A stretch of 64,000 nucleotides of DNA, taken from Bartonella sp. HY038. GTDB taxonomy: Bacteria > Pseudomonadota > Alphaproteobacteria > Rhizobiales > Rhizobiaceae. Positions 17,703 through 26,805 of this stretch are shown here, piece by piece; the stretch's first letter is position 1, and every line of letters begins with the position of its first letter. Both the position numbers and the translations under genes were made by a program. A model generated the notes under the pieces. That model was given only the letters and a program-made list of their open reading frames with translations. It ran no database searches and had not been told where the DNA came from. The stretch is taken from contig NZ_CP059725.1 in the NCBI RefSeq assembly GCF_014117425.1, positions 2,232,001 to 2,296,000 on the forward strand, read 5' to 3'.

Positions 17703-17945
17703 GATACAACCTTCAAGTAATAAAACCTATTTGAAAAAAATAAAATGACAAGACAACCCATCCTATCAATGTATTTTCTCCCAAAACTTAAGACCTTATT
17801 TAACGCTAGCAATATTGAAAAAACGTTAACCCCAAAAACTCATTTACAAAGCGCAATATTGTAAAGATAGAAATAACAATATTAAAACATAAGCCAAACA
17901 CATCAATGTGGCATCATCATTTTTGTAGTTTTCAAAAAAATACAA

Positions 17946-17982
17946 AAAGGCGCTATAAACCACCTAGATTTACAGCGCCTTT
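17946..17982 (-). terminator. Intrinsic terminator of the GlsB-type gene
   Basis: A 14-bp stem (17946-17959 with 17969-17982, one G-T pair) is followed on the minus strand by a T-rich run. It lies 24 bases beyond the stop at 18007. Confidence 0.85.
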
Positions 17983-18006
17983 AAGAAAACAGCAAAGTAG
18001 CGGTAT

Positions 18007-18249
18007 TTATCCCCTGATTGCCCGACCAAAAGCAATAAGGACACATGCACCAACAAAACCAGCGATAAGATAGCCAAGCCAGCCATAAAAGCTAACACCA
18101 AACCAACCAAGTACAAGGCTTGCAAGTGCGGCACCGACTATACCTAAAATGATGTTGAGAATAATACCGCCGCCACTATTCATGAACATTTGCGCGAACC
18201 AGCCCGCAAGACCACCAACAATTATGCTTGCAAAAAAACCTAAGCCCAT
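18007..18249 (-). CDS. GlsB/YeaQ/YmgE-family stress membrane protein
   Basis: A small 80-aa inner-membrane protein with three hydrophobic segments and many glycines: MGLGFFASIIVGGLAGWFAQ, then GIILNIILGIVGAALASLVLG, then YLIAGFVGACVLIAFGRAI. This is the whole 'transglycosylase-associated protein' family fold, of unknown biochemical role and often induced by stress. AAAGGAG lies 8 bases before the ATG at 18249; the longer frame from 18321 adds 24 residues lacking in the family, so I reject it. Confidence 0.88.
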   Translation of the reverse strand: MGLGFFASIIVGGLAGWFAQMFMNSGGGIILNIILGIVGAALASLVLGWFGVSFYGWLGYLIAGFVGACVLIAFGRAIRG

Positions 18250-18788
18250 GAGTTCATCTCCTTTAAGAATGACGATTAAAAAAATTCTTTGTAATATTGC
18301 AGTCAGAAACTTTGAAAACAAATCTCTCTTATTATAAATGGCGAGAACTCAAAAAAGTTCCTCCAATAATTATTATATAAGATTCAAAACATGAAAAACA
18401 AATTTTTAAAATTATTTTCAAAGCATTTCGTGTAAATTTTTGTAAACTACCAACCTAATAATGTTATTATAAGATAGCATCACCATCAGTTAAAATAAAC
18501 AATAAACACCTAGCAAGATTAATACGAATTTAATTCAGATACAATCCAATAAAGATAGAATAGCACTTTCAAACGTATCAATGTTAAATGGCTTTTTAAA
18601 TTTTTGTTATAACAAAATTAGCTTATCTCTAAAAATAACAAGAACGCAAACGGTTCATCAATTACATTAATAAGGAATTGCGGGCATTTGATTATATATA
18701 CTTTAAACATAAAATTCACTTTACACATTATTGTAAAAATGCCTTAAATTATAAGAATGCCTTAAATTTCATTTAAAAGGATAGTGCA
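18250..18788. other. AT-rich divergent intergenic region
   Basis: About 540 bases holding the leaders of the GlsB-type gene and the SpoIIAA-like gene. I see no additional gene, tRNA or strong hairpin. Confidence 0.5.
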
Positions 18789-19196
18789 ATGGTAGTCGAC
18801 CTTACCCCTTCCCCAATCAGAAAAATTAAAACAGATAATCCTCTAACCTTAGCACTTGCTATCAAAGGTTCACTTAACGATGCTGATATTGAAAATCTCT
18901 ATGGCCTCATGGAAGCTAAAGCGACATTGCATGAGAAATTCAATATAATCGTTATTTTTTATGGAACTGACGAGGTTGAATGGTCGGCTTTATTTAAACC
19001 CGATGCACTTTCCATGAACAAGGAATTGCATGATAAAGTCGATCGATACGCTGTAGTTGGTGGACCAAGCTATATGTCTTTTACAACCAAATTTTTAAGT
19101 CCATTTTTGGCTCCCAATTTTCGTTGGTTTGCGGCAGATGATGTTAACGCTGCATGGGATTTTGTTAAAAGCAAACCAATAGAGAATGAAGAATAA
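18789..19196 (+). CDS. SpoIIAA-like (STAS-related) protein
   Basis: A 135-aa soluble protein resembling the SpoIIAA-like family: LALAIKGSLNDADIENLY at residues 22-39, then a hydrophobic strand NIIVIFYG, a segment ending with HDKVDRYAVVGGPSYMSF, and a C-terminal FAADDVNAAWDFVKS. These proteins have a STAS-like fold, but their function is unknown; some relatives bind lipids or regulate sigma factors. AAAGGA lies ahead of the ATG. It faces thiD with a 15-base gap. Confidence 0.78.
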   Translation: MVVDLTPSPIRKIKTDNPLTLALAIKGSLNDADIENLYGLMEAKATLHEKFNIIVIFYGTDEVEWSALFKPDALSMNKELHDKVDRYAVVGGPSYMSFTTKFLSPFLAPNFRWFAADDVNAAWDFVKSKPIENEE

Positions 19197-19211
19197 AATG
19201 CAAAATCCACC

Positions 19212-19955
19212 TTAAACCAATGCAAGCAATTGTGCATAAAGAAAATCTTTCGCCCTGCCAATTGCTTGCGAAAGACTGTCTCCTGATGCTATATAACAGG
19301 CAATAGCTGTTGACAAAGTGCAGCCGGTACCGCGCCTTAGCACCGCTAAACGCGGCTGTGAAAACGTGATAACATCTTCGTTTGTAACAAGGTAATCTCT
19401 TGCTTCCAAACCATCAAGGTGGCCACCCTTTACTAAAATTGCTTTAACGCCCCTATGCAAAAGTTGTTTTGCTTGCTTAATAGCATAGTCATCACTTGGT
19501 GCCGGCTTGTCACCTAACAAAGTTGCGAGTTCATTTATATTTGGAGTTAAAATATCGATGTAAGGCAAAAGCCTTGCGGTTATCGCCTCAACAAGGTTTT
19601 CTCTGCTTAAGGGGCCACCAGAGCTTGCAACCAAAACTGGGTCAAAAATAATTGGCGTTTTAGCTATACAAGCAAGCTGATTTTGTAAAACAACACTGTT
19701 TTCAACTGTCGCCACCATGCCAATTTTTACAGCAGCTATTGGATTAGCAATCTTTGCAGCTTCAATCTGCTGCTCCAATAGTAAAGGTTGCATTGGTTCA
19801 ACAGCAATAACGCCTTGATTGGTTTGAGCTGTAACTGCCGTTATTGCCACCGATGATTTACAAAATAAATGGTTTGCTGTCTCTATATCACGGACAACCC
19901 CTGCACCGCCCGATGAATCGCTACCAGCGATAATAAGTACATTAGGAAAAGTCAT
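19212..19955 (-). CDS. thiD: Hydroxymethylpyrimidine/phosphomethylpyrimidine kinase
   Basis: ThiD phosphorylates HMP twice to HMP-PP for thiamine synthesis. The 247-aa protein belongs to the ribokinase-like family: [19 protein letters not shown] opens the fold, KIGMVAT and FDPVLVASSGGPL are the substrate-side blocks, and RRGTGCTLSTAIACYIASG is the ATP/anion-hole motif. The start at 19955 makes the same 4-base ATGA overlap with thiE as thiE does with thiG, which supports it over the longer frame from 19985. It is the last gene of a five-gene operon controlled by a TPP riboswitch. Confidence 0.93.
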   Translation of the reverse strand: MTFPNVLIIAGSDSSGGAGVVRDIETANHLFCKSSVAITAVTAQTNQGVIAVEPMQPLLLEQQIEAAKIANPIAAVKIGMVATVENSVVLQNQLACIAKTPIIFDPVLVASSGGPLSRENLVEAITARLLPYIDILTPNINELATLLGDKPAPSDDYAIKQAKQLLHRGVKAILVKGGHLDGLEARDYLVTNEDVITFSQPRLAVLRRGTGCTLSTAIACYIASGDSLSQAIGRAKDFLYAQLLALV

Positions 19956-20560
19956 GCACGCCACTTGGCTGTATGGCTTAACCACTCTTGTACCCGCGTT
20001 TCAGGTGAAGGGTTTAAAGTGATATCAGTTACCACTGCTGCACTGTCACAGCCTGCTGCAAAAACACCATTAAGCCGATCAACATTTAAACCACCAATAG
20101 CAACAAGTGGCAATTGACCTATTATTTGCCGCCATTTACCCAATTTTTCAAGACCTTGCGGTGCCCATTTCATTTTTTTCAATATAGTTGGATAAATTGG
20201 CCCCAAAGCAATATAATCGGGCTTTTGCGCAAGTGCAGTGGCAAGTTCATCCTCATCATGGGTCGATAAACCTAATTTTAAACCATGGCTGCGAATAGCA
20301 TCGACATTAGCAACGCTTAAATCTTCTTGCCCTAAATGCACAAAATCGCATTGTTCTTCAATTGCTAATTGCCAATAATCATTAATAATAAGTTGGCAAT
20401 CATGCTTTTGGCAAATCACCTTTGACCTTTGAATATGTCGGCGAATAACATCATCGGGTTGATTTTTCATGCGCATCTGAACCAATTTAATACCAAGCGG
20501 AACAAGGCGCTCTAACCAATCGGCACTGTCAAAAATGGGATAAAAAGGATCTAATCTCAT
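19952..20560 (-). CDS. thiE: Thiamine-phosphate synthase
   Basis: ThiE joins HMP-PP and the thiazole phosphate to make thiamine phosphate. The 202-aa protein is a TIM barrel of normal length. Recognisable blocks are VQMRMKN (pyrophosphate side), [41 protein letters not shown] and VAIGGLN. The start overlaps the thiG stop by four bases (ATGA). Confidence 0.92.
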   Translation of the reverse strand: MRLDPFYPIFDSADWLERLVPLGIKLVQMRMKNQPDDVIRRHIQRSKVICQKHDCQLIINDYWQLAIEEQCDFVHLGQEDLSVANVDAIRSHGLKLGLSTHDEDELATALAQKPDYIALGPIYPTILKKMKWAPQGLEKLGKWRQIIGQLPLVAIGGLNVDRLNGVFAAGCDSAAVVTDITLNPSPETRVQEWLSHTAKWRA

Positions 20561-21330
20561 GAAAATACCGCCTGTCCGATCACTGGTGTTGAAGGGGCTG
20601 CGAAATCACGCGGCTCTAAAAATTGTGCTTCAAAGGCTTGTTTTCCAGCTTCAATAGCAAGCTTAAACGCATAAGCCATTTTAACTGGATCACCGGCTTT
20701 AGCGACAGCCGTATTGAGCAATACCGCATCAAAGCCAAGTTCCATAACAATGGCCGCATGCGATGGCCTGCCAATGCCTGCATCAACAATCAACGGAACA
20801 TCATTAAAATGTGCCCGCATAGCGCGTAAACCATCACAGTCGCGCGGTCCTTTTGCAGAACCAATGGGTGCACACCAAGGCATAAGCACCTTACAGCCAG
20901 CTTCAAGCAGCTTTTCACCAACTATGAGATCATCGGTTGTATAAGGAAAGACCTTAAAACCATCATCACTTAAAATTTGTGCGGCTTCGACAAGAGCGAA
21001 AACATTAGGCTGCAAAGTGTCTTGATTGCCGATAACTTCAAGCTTCACCCAATCTGTTTTAAACAAATCTCGTGCCATTTTTGCTGTAGTTACAGCCTCT
21101 TTTACCGAATAACAACCCGCAGTATTTGGTAAAACCTTAACACCAAGATCGCGAATTAACTGCCAAAACTGACCGCCTTGACTACCACCAGCTGTTTCTC
21201 GGCGAAGCGAAACAGTGACAATATCTGTTTGTGACTGGCGCACTGCTTCAGCCAAGATAGCAGGTGATGGATATTGTGCGCTACCCAAAAGCAAATGCGA
21301 CGTTACATCTTCTCCATAAAGCGTTAACAT
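20557..21330 (-). CDS. thiG: Thiazole synthase
   Basis: ThiG condenses deoxyxylulose 5-phosphate, dehydroglycine and ThiS-thiocarboxylate into the thiazole moiety. The 257-aa TIM barrel has the family blocks [39 protein letters not shown] with the Schiff-base lysine region, [14 protein letters not shown] and [13 protein letters not shown]. One base separates it from the thiS stop, and it partners ThiS. The glycine source for the imine is probably the ThiO product encoded upstream. Confidence 0.95.
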   Translation of the reverse strand: MLTLYGEDVTSHLLLGSAQYPSPAILAEAVRQSQTDIVTVSLRRETAGGSQGGQFWQLIRDLGVKVLPNTAGCYSVKEAVTTAKMARDLFKTDWVKLEVIGNQDTLQPNVFALVEAAQILSDDGFKVFPYTTDDLIVGEKLLEAGCKVLMPWCAPIGSAKGPRDCDGLRAMRAHFNDVPLIVDAGIGRPSHAAIVMELGFDAVLLNTAVAKAGDPVKMAYAFKLAIEAGKQAFEAQFLEPRDFAAPSTPVIGQAVFS

Positions 21331-21331
21331 A

Positions 21332-21529
21332 TCAACCTCCTTGCATAGGACTTAAGACTTCAATACGGTCGTTTTCGTTAATGAGACATAAAGCACGTTC
21401 ATTTGCGCTTACAAGCTCACTATTTTGGGCAGTCGCTAACCACTCGCCCTCGAAACCTTGTTCATTCAAAAGCTCTGCTAGATATTGCACTTTTGTTTCA
21501 ACTCTATTGCCATTGATAAAAACCTGCAT
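21332..21529 (-). CDS. thiS: Sulphur carrier protein ThiS
   Basis: A 65-aa ubiquitin-fold protein that carries sulphur as a C-terminal thiocarboxylate for thiazole synthesis. It starts [11 protein letters not shown], has LAELLNEQG and [22 protein letters not shown], with the required terminal Gly-Gly. It is short but full length. ThiF, which adenylates ThiS, is not in the window. Confidence 0.93.
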   Translation of the reverse strand: MQVFINGNRVETKVQYLAELLNEQGFEGEWLATAQNSELVSANERALCLINENDRIEVLSPMQGG

Positions 21530-21616
21530 GAACTACTCCAATTAAATCAGCGACGCCTTAAAATATTTATGATAAATGTCTACCAAGCCCTATAGAGGAC
21601 TTTAAATATAAAATAA

Positions 21617-22579
21617 TCAATCAGGGCAAAGCTTATCGGTAACGCGGCGCGCCATTTCGGGTGATAATAAAAATCCGTGACGATAAAAGCCATTTATATA
21701 AAAATGGCGATTACCCTCTTGTGTCATTCGTGGAAAATTATCGGCATAGGCTGGCCGCACGCCAACTCCGGTTTCAATTATTTCCGCTTCAGCAAAGGCA
21801 GGATGCAATGTATAGGCAGCATTCAAAAGCTCCATCATTGAGCGAGCGCTGATTGGACCATCATAATCGCTTTCAATCATTGTTGCACCAATCATGAAAG
21901 TATGGTCACTACGTGGTACAATATACAGCGGAATGCGCGGATGTAATAGTCTAACGGGTCTTGTTATATGGACATCTGGGCAGCGCACTAAAAGCATCTC
22001 ACCACGAACACCGCGTAAATCCTTATCGACACCTAAGCGCGCAATGCCAGTTGCATCAATAATGACATCATAATCCTCAGTTTCTTCTTCATTTTGCAAA
22101 GGAGCAATAAAGGAAGCCCCTCCTTGAATTAGTTTATCTTGCAAACCTTGCAACGCTTTACGTGGGTCTATGTCTGCTTCTTCAGCAAAAAATAAAGCTT
22201 TTTTAAACCGTCCTGCAAGATCTGGTTCAAGTTCAGCGATCATAGCTTCATCAACCAAAACATGACGGGTGGTGCGCTGTGCAAAACGATTAAGCTCGCC
22301 TTGGTCGCGTTGTGGTGCCAAGACAAGTGTACCATTATGTTGCACTAAATCAGGAAGGTTTTCAGCCCACCAACCCATTGCTTGCCGCCCTAAATCCTCA
22401 ACTATTTGCTCCGCACTTTCGCGCTCGCAATAAGGTGCCAACATGCCACCGGCATACCAACTTGCCGAATGGGAGAAACTATCAAGAGGCGCAGAAACTG
22501 TGATATCAGCGCCTTTTAAGAAGAGTTGATAAGCTGCAACCAATCCGCCAACACCAGCACCTTTAATAAGCACTTTCAT
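21617..22579 (-). CDS. thiO: Glycine oxidase ThiO
   Basis: ThiO is a FAD-dependent amine oxidase that converts glycine to the imine used by ThiG. The 320-aa protein opens with the FAD-binding GAGVGGLVAAYQLFLKG, has SASWYAGGMLAPYCE, the region typical of ThiO, and ends with the second FAD block GVGVRPAYADNFPRM and the C-terminal NGFYRHGFLLSPEMA. AAAGGAA lies 6 bases ahead of the ATG. It is first in the operon, 143 bases downstream of the TPP riboswitch. An obligate oxygen-dependent enzyme here suggests aerobic thiamine synthesis. Confidence 0.93.
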   Translation of the reverse strand: MKVLIKGAGVGGLVAAYQLFLKGADITVSAPLDSFSHSASWYAGGMLAPYCERESAEQIVEDLGRQAMGWWAENLPDLVQHNGTLVLAPQRDQGELNRFAQRTTRHVLVDEAMIAELEPDLAGRFKKALFFAEEADIDPRKALQGLQDKLIQGGASFIAPLQNEEETEDYDVIIDATGIARLGVDKDLRGVRGEMLLVRCPDVHITRPVRLLHPRIPLYIVPRSDHTFMIGATMIESDYDGPISARSMMELLNAAYTLHPAFAEAEIIETGVGVRPAYADNFPRMTQEGNRHFYINGFYRHGFLLSPEMARRVTDKLCPD

Positions 22580-22721
22580 ACTGGTTCCTTTCTATTTCTA
22601 AACCGCTTTATGCTGATATAAACACCCACCGCACAAAACACAGAGCCAGTGTTTTGATGACAAAACGAAAGATAGAAAAATAGAATTGGAAACACAAAGT
22701 TTAAAGGAGCTACTGCTCATT

Positions 22722-22826
22722 CTACCATCCCTCCGCCAGCATAATCTGGATCAGGTTCTATGGGTCATTGCGCCGCTTTAAATAAACCAGCAATATCTCA
22801 GCTCCTTGACAGAGCTCCCCAGGTGA
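22722..22826 (-). promoter_or_regulatory. TPP riboswitch (thi-box) of thiOSGED
   Basis: Read on the minus strand, the region contains the conserved thi-box blocks in order: GGGGAGC, CTGAGA, a variable P3 part, GACCC, GAACCTGATCC and a GGCGGAGGGA end. These form the TPP aptamer's P2/P3 and P4/P5 arms. It lies ahead of thiO, so thiamine pyrophosphate should turn the operon off. A separate terminator hairpin is not clear, so control by sequestering the thiO ribosome site is possible. Confidence 0.95.
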
Positions 22827-22877
22827 AATTATTCAATATTTAAAAGATATATCAATTAACCCAACATAAAACAAGTT

Positions 22878-23255
22878 TTATGTTGAGCTTTCTTTTGCTG
22901 GACCAGGCAAGAATGCCATAAGGCAAAAAAACAACCAACCAAAAATCATCGTCATACCGCCAATAGGCGCTGCATAGGAAAACAAACGAATACCCCATGT
23001 TTGACGAAATAATAAATCCCCCACAAAAAGCGTGACACCAAGCACAATAAGTGCGCCACTAAGACGCGTAAACATTGATCTTTTATCAGCTAAAGCCAAA
23101 GCCACTAATAAAATACCGTGACCAAGCAAAATAGGCGCGATAGTCCCATAATTGCTTTGCGAAACATGGGAGGCCGCCGCGTAAGAAGCCATACCAGCTG
23201 CCCCAAAAACACCACCGGCAAAACAAAATATCCGGTTTGAGATACGTACCATCAT
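22878..23255 (-). CDS. DUF423 membrane protein
   Basis: A 125-aa inner-membrane protein with four hydrophobic segments. The family block NRIFCFAGGVFGAAGMASYAA opens it; HGILLVALALAD, ALIVLGVTLFVGDLLFR and the C-terminal APIGGMTMIFGWLFFCLMA follow. Function unknown. The ATG at 23255 overlaps the stop of the upstream aminotransferase by four bases and has AAGG upstream; an ATG six bases earlier is also open. The overlap suggests translational coupling. Confidence 0.85.
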   Translation of the reverse strand: MMVRISNRIFCFAGGVFGAAGMASYAAASHVSQSNYGTIAPILLGHGILLVALALADKRSMFTRLSGALIVLGVTLFVGDLLFRQTWGIRLFSYAAPIGGMTMIFGWLFFCLMAFLPGPAKESST

Positions 23256-24370
23256 AGGCATTCACCTTTTTCACAAGCTTTTATTGCCGGCCTTAAAGCC
23301 TCTTCGAAAATATCGATAATATGATCGGGAGCCGTACTTACTCTAATCAAATGATCAAGCCCAGGAACTGCCGGCTTGCGAATAAACACGCCACGATTTT
23401 GCAACTCAATCAAAAGATTATGCGCAAACACATTTCCCCTCTGGCAATCCATTGTAACGAAATTAGTCGCTGAAGCCAAAGGAATAAAGCCAAATTCCAA
23501 AGCAACAGCATGCAAACGACGACGTGAAGCAATGATATTACTAATAGCGCCATGCAAATAGACTTGATCTTCTAACGCAGCAACAGCGGCTTTTTGGGTT
23601 AAAATAGATAATGAAAAATGATCACGGATTTTGTCAAAACCACTCAATAAATGTTTATCACCGATGACATAGCCGCAACGCATTCCCGCGAGGCCATAGG
23701 CTTTTGAAAAAGTGCGGACGCGCAAAACATTAGGCCGCAATGGAAGCATAGGAGGTAACGTACCGTGAGGCGCAGTTTCCCCATATGCTTCATCAAGCAC
23801 TAAAAGAATGTTTTCAGGTATTGCTGCCATAAACTGCTCTAACTCACAACTCTCATGCCATGAGCCAAGAGGATTATCGGGATTAGCAAGATAGATTATT
23901 TTTGCGTCATTTGCTTTGGCAGCCTCTAGTAGCGCATGCAAGTCAGAACGATAGTCGCGGTATGGTACACTAATAACTAAACCGCCATAAGCAGTCACAT
24001 GGTAATTAAAAGTTGGGTAACCACCAAGACAGTTAATTACTTTATCACCTTTACCGACAAATTGACGAACAATAAGTCCCAACAGGGTATCCGCACCCGC
24101 ATCAATTGCAATATTTTCAAGTTCAACATCATAGAAATTAGCTAATTTTTGCCGAATTTCATAATTAGTAGGATCACTATAATGCCAAATATCAGCAATC
24201 CCATTGGCAATGGCATTTAAAACAGATGGAGCCGGCCCGAATCCATTTTCATTTGCGCCAATGCGTGCCAAAAAATTATGACCACTCTGGCGTTCTAGTG
24301 TTTCAGGCCCAACAAAAGGCACAGCAAGGGGAATATTATCAATCTGCGGCAATATTTTGGGATAAGACAT
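23252..24370 (-). CDS. PLP-dependent aminotransferase, HisC-like
   Basis: A 372-aa fold-type I aminotransferase of the histidinol-phosphate family. It has ANENGFGPAP at the substrate end, DAGADTLLGL, CLGGYPTF, LANPDNPLGSW (the pyridine-nitrogen region), LVLDEAYGE with the Asp and Tyr, and FSKAYGLAGMRCGY with the PLP lysine and following Arg. HisC proper has SKAYGLAGLRxGY, and this subgroup is common in Hyphomicrobiales next to DUF423; its true substrate is uncertain. Homologues begin near MSYPKILPQ, so I use 24370, though no clear ribosome site precedes it and ATGs at 24412 and 24421 are open. Confidence 0.82.
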   Translation of the reverse strand: MSYPKILPQIDNIPLAVPFVGPETLERQSGHNFLARIGANENGFGPAPSVLNAIANGIADIWHYSDPTNYEIRQKLANFYDVELENIAIDAGADTLLGLIVRQFVGKGDKVINCLGGYPTFNYHVTAYGGLVISVPYRDYRSDLHALLEAAKANDAKIIYLANPDNPLGSWHESCELEQFMAAIPENILLVLDEAYGETAPHGTLPPMLPLRPNVLRVRTFSKAYGLAGMRCGYVIGDKHLLSGFDKIRDHFSLSILTQKAAVAALEDQVYLHGAISNIIASRRRLHAVALEFGFIPLASATNFVTMDCQRGNVFAHNLLIELQNRGVFIRKPAVPGLDHLIRVSTAPDHIIDIFEEALRPAIKACEKGECL

Positions 24371-24638
24371 ATTGGTAAAAACCCGTTTAAAAGAATATTG
24401 GATCAATATCATGAAAACCAATTTTTCAAAATATTATTGACTTCACGTCTCGTTGATCAAGAACAAAAGATATTTATAAATGAAAGTTTATTTGAAGCAT
24501 ATCGACAAAACAACAAAAACCCTCAAAACTGTAAGTGTTCTAGGCACCCAACTTAACCAACCGAGCAAAATTGTATGTGCAATTAGACCAGTGCAATAAC
24601 TAACAATTAAACCAAGCCAATACCAATAGACATGAAAA

Positions 24639-24663
24639 AACCCGGCAGCGAAGCTACCGGGTT
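24639..24663 (-). terminator. Intrinsic terminator of the porin gene
   Basis: AACCCGG and CCGGGTT (arms at 24639-24645 and 24657-24663, with further pairing inside) are followed on the minus strand by TTTTT. It lies 27 bases beyond the stop at 24690. Confidence 0.9.
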
Positions 24664-24689
24664 AATTCTAAACCAATCCTAAATTAGGA

Positions 24690-26063
24690 TTAGAATGAAC
24701 GCTGAAGGCGAACCATACCTTGGAATGCACTCTGGCCTTTCATGCTGTCACGAACGCCGAGAGAAGTTACATTGTTATTAATGTCATACATTGTTGCATA
24801 ACCGTAGTTATTATCCCACTTGATGTATGTAAGTTCAGGAGTAATTGTTAAACCTGGAACGATCTGGTGAGAAATATTGGCAGTTGCGTAGAATGTACGA
24901 GCTGCTTCATAAGCAACCTGGAAGTTGAAGCTAGTTGCAGGGGTGAACTTGTATGAACCACCGCCCCAAACAGCCCAATCGCCACCCCAATCACCATAGA
25001 TTGAGTTAACTTGACGATAAACACCAAGATGATCAAGCTGAGCAATACCAGCATTGTTCAAAGAAGTGCGGTAACCAGTACCAACGAGACCATAAGTATT
25101 GTCATCGGCATAATAATCATCCATTGACTTATAGCCGCCCATTACCCACAATGAGAACTGATCGGTTACATTAATGTCAGCACGGATTTTACCAGCCCAC
25201 TCTTCGTTGCGTGCATCATATGCAGCAACAGCTGAAAGCGAACCCCAACCTTGAGCGAACTTCAAACCACCAATAACATGTGGAGCGTAATCATCGATTT
25301 GCTGACCAAAACCATGCTCAGTATAACCAATTCTGTAGTCTGCAATACCATCGGTATAGGTACGGAACAAATGTTGACCGTAACGATCGCCATCTGAGTT
25401 ACCTTGTTCAACACCCAAAATAGCTGAGAAGCCATTACCTGCATTGAAAGTATAGCTGATTACGTTTGTACGGCTATATGTAAGTGGGTTCAATACATCA
25501 TCATTGATAACTTTACCGAAGTAACCTGTCCAATGATTGAAAATTGATTCATCCATACCTACGCGTAGACCACCAAGTTCGATATAAGCAAAACGAAGTT
25601 GTGTTTGATCTTTTGCATCACCATATTCTTCGCCACCTTGCCATTGCGAGCGAAGCTCAACAAATGTGCGAAGTGTGCCAAGCTCAGTTTCTGAAGCTGT
25701 ATGGAAACGAAGAGTTGCACGTGTACGCCAAGCATATGTATCACGATTGACGCCGTGAAGATTACGGCTACCACGGATTGGGTTACCTACTGCATCAGCG
25801 CCGATAACATTTGATGTATTACCGCGAGTACGAGCATATACGTCATCGCCGCCCTTGATGTCAGCGCGAACATAACCTGAAATACGCATGCAAGTTTCTG
25901 TACCAGGAATGTAATAGTAGCCTGCGCCATAAGTGTCGCAAACGCGTACATATTCTACTGGCTCTGGATCTGCAACAACGGCTACAACTGCGTCAGCTGC
26001 TTTTGCACCAGATACTGCAACAAGTGCTGCAGCGGAGCCGAGAAGAAGGCTCTTAATGTTCAT
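24690..26063 (-). CDS. Outer-membrane porin, Omp2 family
   Basis: A 457-aa porin of the alphaproteobacterial Porin_2 family, of which Brucella Omp2a/Omp2b are the reference. The signal peptide MNIKSLLLGSAAALVAVSGAKA is followed by ADAVVAVVADPEPVEYVRVC, then CDTYGAGYYYIPGTETC with two cysteines and MRISGYVRADIKGG, the hallmark N-terminus. The rest has alternating beta-strand patterns and the C-terminal phenylalanine (RLQRSF) of outer-membrane barrels. GGAGG lies 7 bases ahead of the ATG at 26063, so the frame's earlier ATG at 26081 is not used. It sits alone behind a long leader and ahead of a strong terminator, as expected for an abundant protein. Confidence 0.93.
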   Translation of the reverse strand: MNIKSLLLGSAAALVAVSGAKAADAVVAVVADPEPVEYVRVCDTYGAGYYYIPGTETCMRISGYVRADIKGGDDVYARTRGNTSNVIGADAVGNPIRGSRNLHGVNRDTYAWRTRATLRFHTASETELGTLRTFVELRSQWQGGEEYGDAKDQTQLRFAYIELGGLRVGMDESIFNHWTGYFGKVINDDVLNPLTYSRTNVISYTFNAGNGFSAILGVEQGNSDGDRYGQHLFRTYTDGIADYRIGYTEHGFGQQIDDYAPHVIGGLKFAQGWGSLSAVAAYDARNEEWAGKIRADINVTDQFSLWVMGGYKSMDDYYADDNTYGLVGTGYRTSLNNAGIAQLDHLGVYRQVNSIYGDWGGDWAVWGGGSYKFTPATSFNFQVAYEAARTFYATANISHQIVPGLTITPELTYIKWDNNYGYATMYDINNNVTSLGVRDSMKGQSAFQGMVRLQRSF

Positions 26064-26566
26064 AGTATGACCTCCAGTCAAAGTTTCACATAGGTCGGGG
26101 CAATTTAAAAATTGTGAGAGTAGGCTCCCGATCCCCTTAACCGAAAAAGTCGCCCCGAAGCGCTCCTTCTTCTTAGCTTGAACATACAGCCTAGATTTTT
26201 TGTTACAACCAATAATTGCTATTTGGAACGGTTGTTAAAACAGTAAAGGTCAGCTTGTTGCAAAAAAGTCACGAAATTGTCATGAAAGCGGAAATTTGCT
26301 GTTATTTTGTTAGGAAAGGATTAATATTTAGCCGAACTTATTGGGGATACCACCCTTCATAAGAACTAATTGCCCAGTAAGCGACTCGAATTTGATAAAG
26401 ACTTTTTGAAAGCCTGCAGCCAATACGCCATGATTATAGGTCAATTAAATTTAAAATGATTCTAGACAAAACTAGCGTCAAATATACTTAAATTAAAAAA
26501 AATGTGATTTTTGTTAAATAGTGCTTGCACTCATATAAAATAATGTTTATTGCAACCACATCTCAC
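26064..26566. other. Long leader region of the porin gene
   Basis: About 500 bases with no gene between the porin and tRNA-Ser. The 100 bases nearest the porin are markedly more GC-rich than the rest of the region, suggesting a transcribed leader. On the minus strand TTGTAA and TATGTT near 26180-26215 form a weak promoter candidate. Confidence 0.4.
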
Positions 26567-26657
26567 GGAGAGATGGCCGAGTGGTCGAAGGCGCTCCCCT
26601 GCTAAGGGAGTAGGGCTCAAAAGGCTCTCATGGGTTCGAATCCCATTCTCTCCGCCA
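26567..26657 (+). tRNA. tRNA-Ser (anticodon GCT)
   Basis: A 91-nt class II tRNA with encoded CCA. The acceptor stem GGAGAGA (26567-26573) pairs with TCTCTCC (26647-26653). The D arm, the anticodon loop CTGCTAA flanked by CTCCC/GGGAG, a long variable arm, and the T loop GGTTCGAATCC are all present. It reads AGC and AGU serine codons. Confidence 0.97.
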
Positions 26658-26805
26658 GATACTTTCCAATTTAAATAAAAAACATTCCCCTTTATTTTTT
26701 AAACATGAATTTTCTAGCCAAAAATCGTTTTGGGCAATTTATTTGTTGTCATGTTGATATTTTTCAAGATAAATCCTGCTTAATCTCATTATTAAAATGC
26801 CAATC

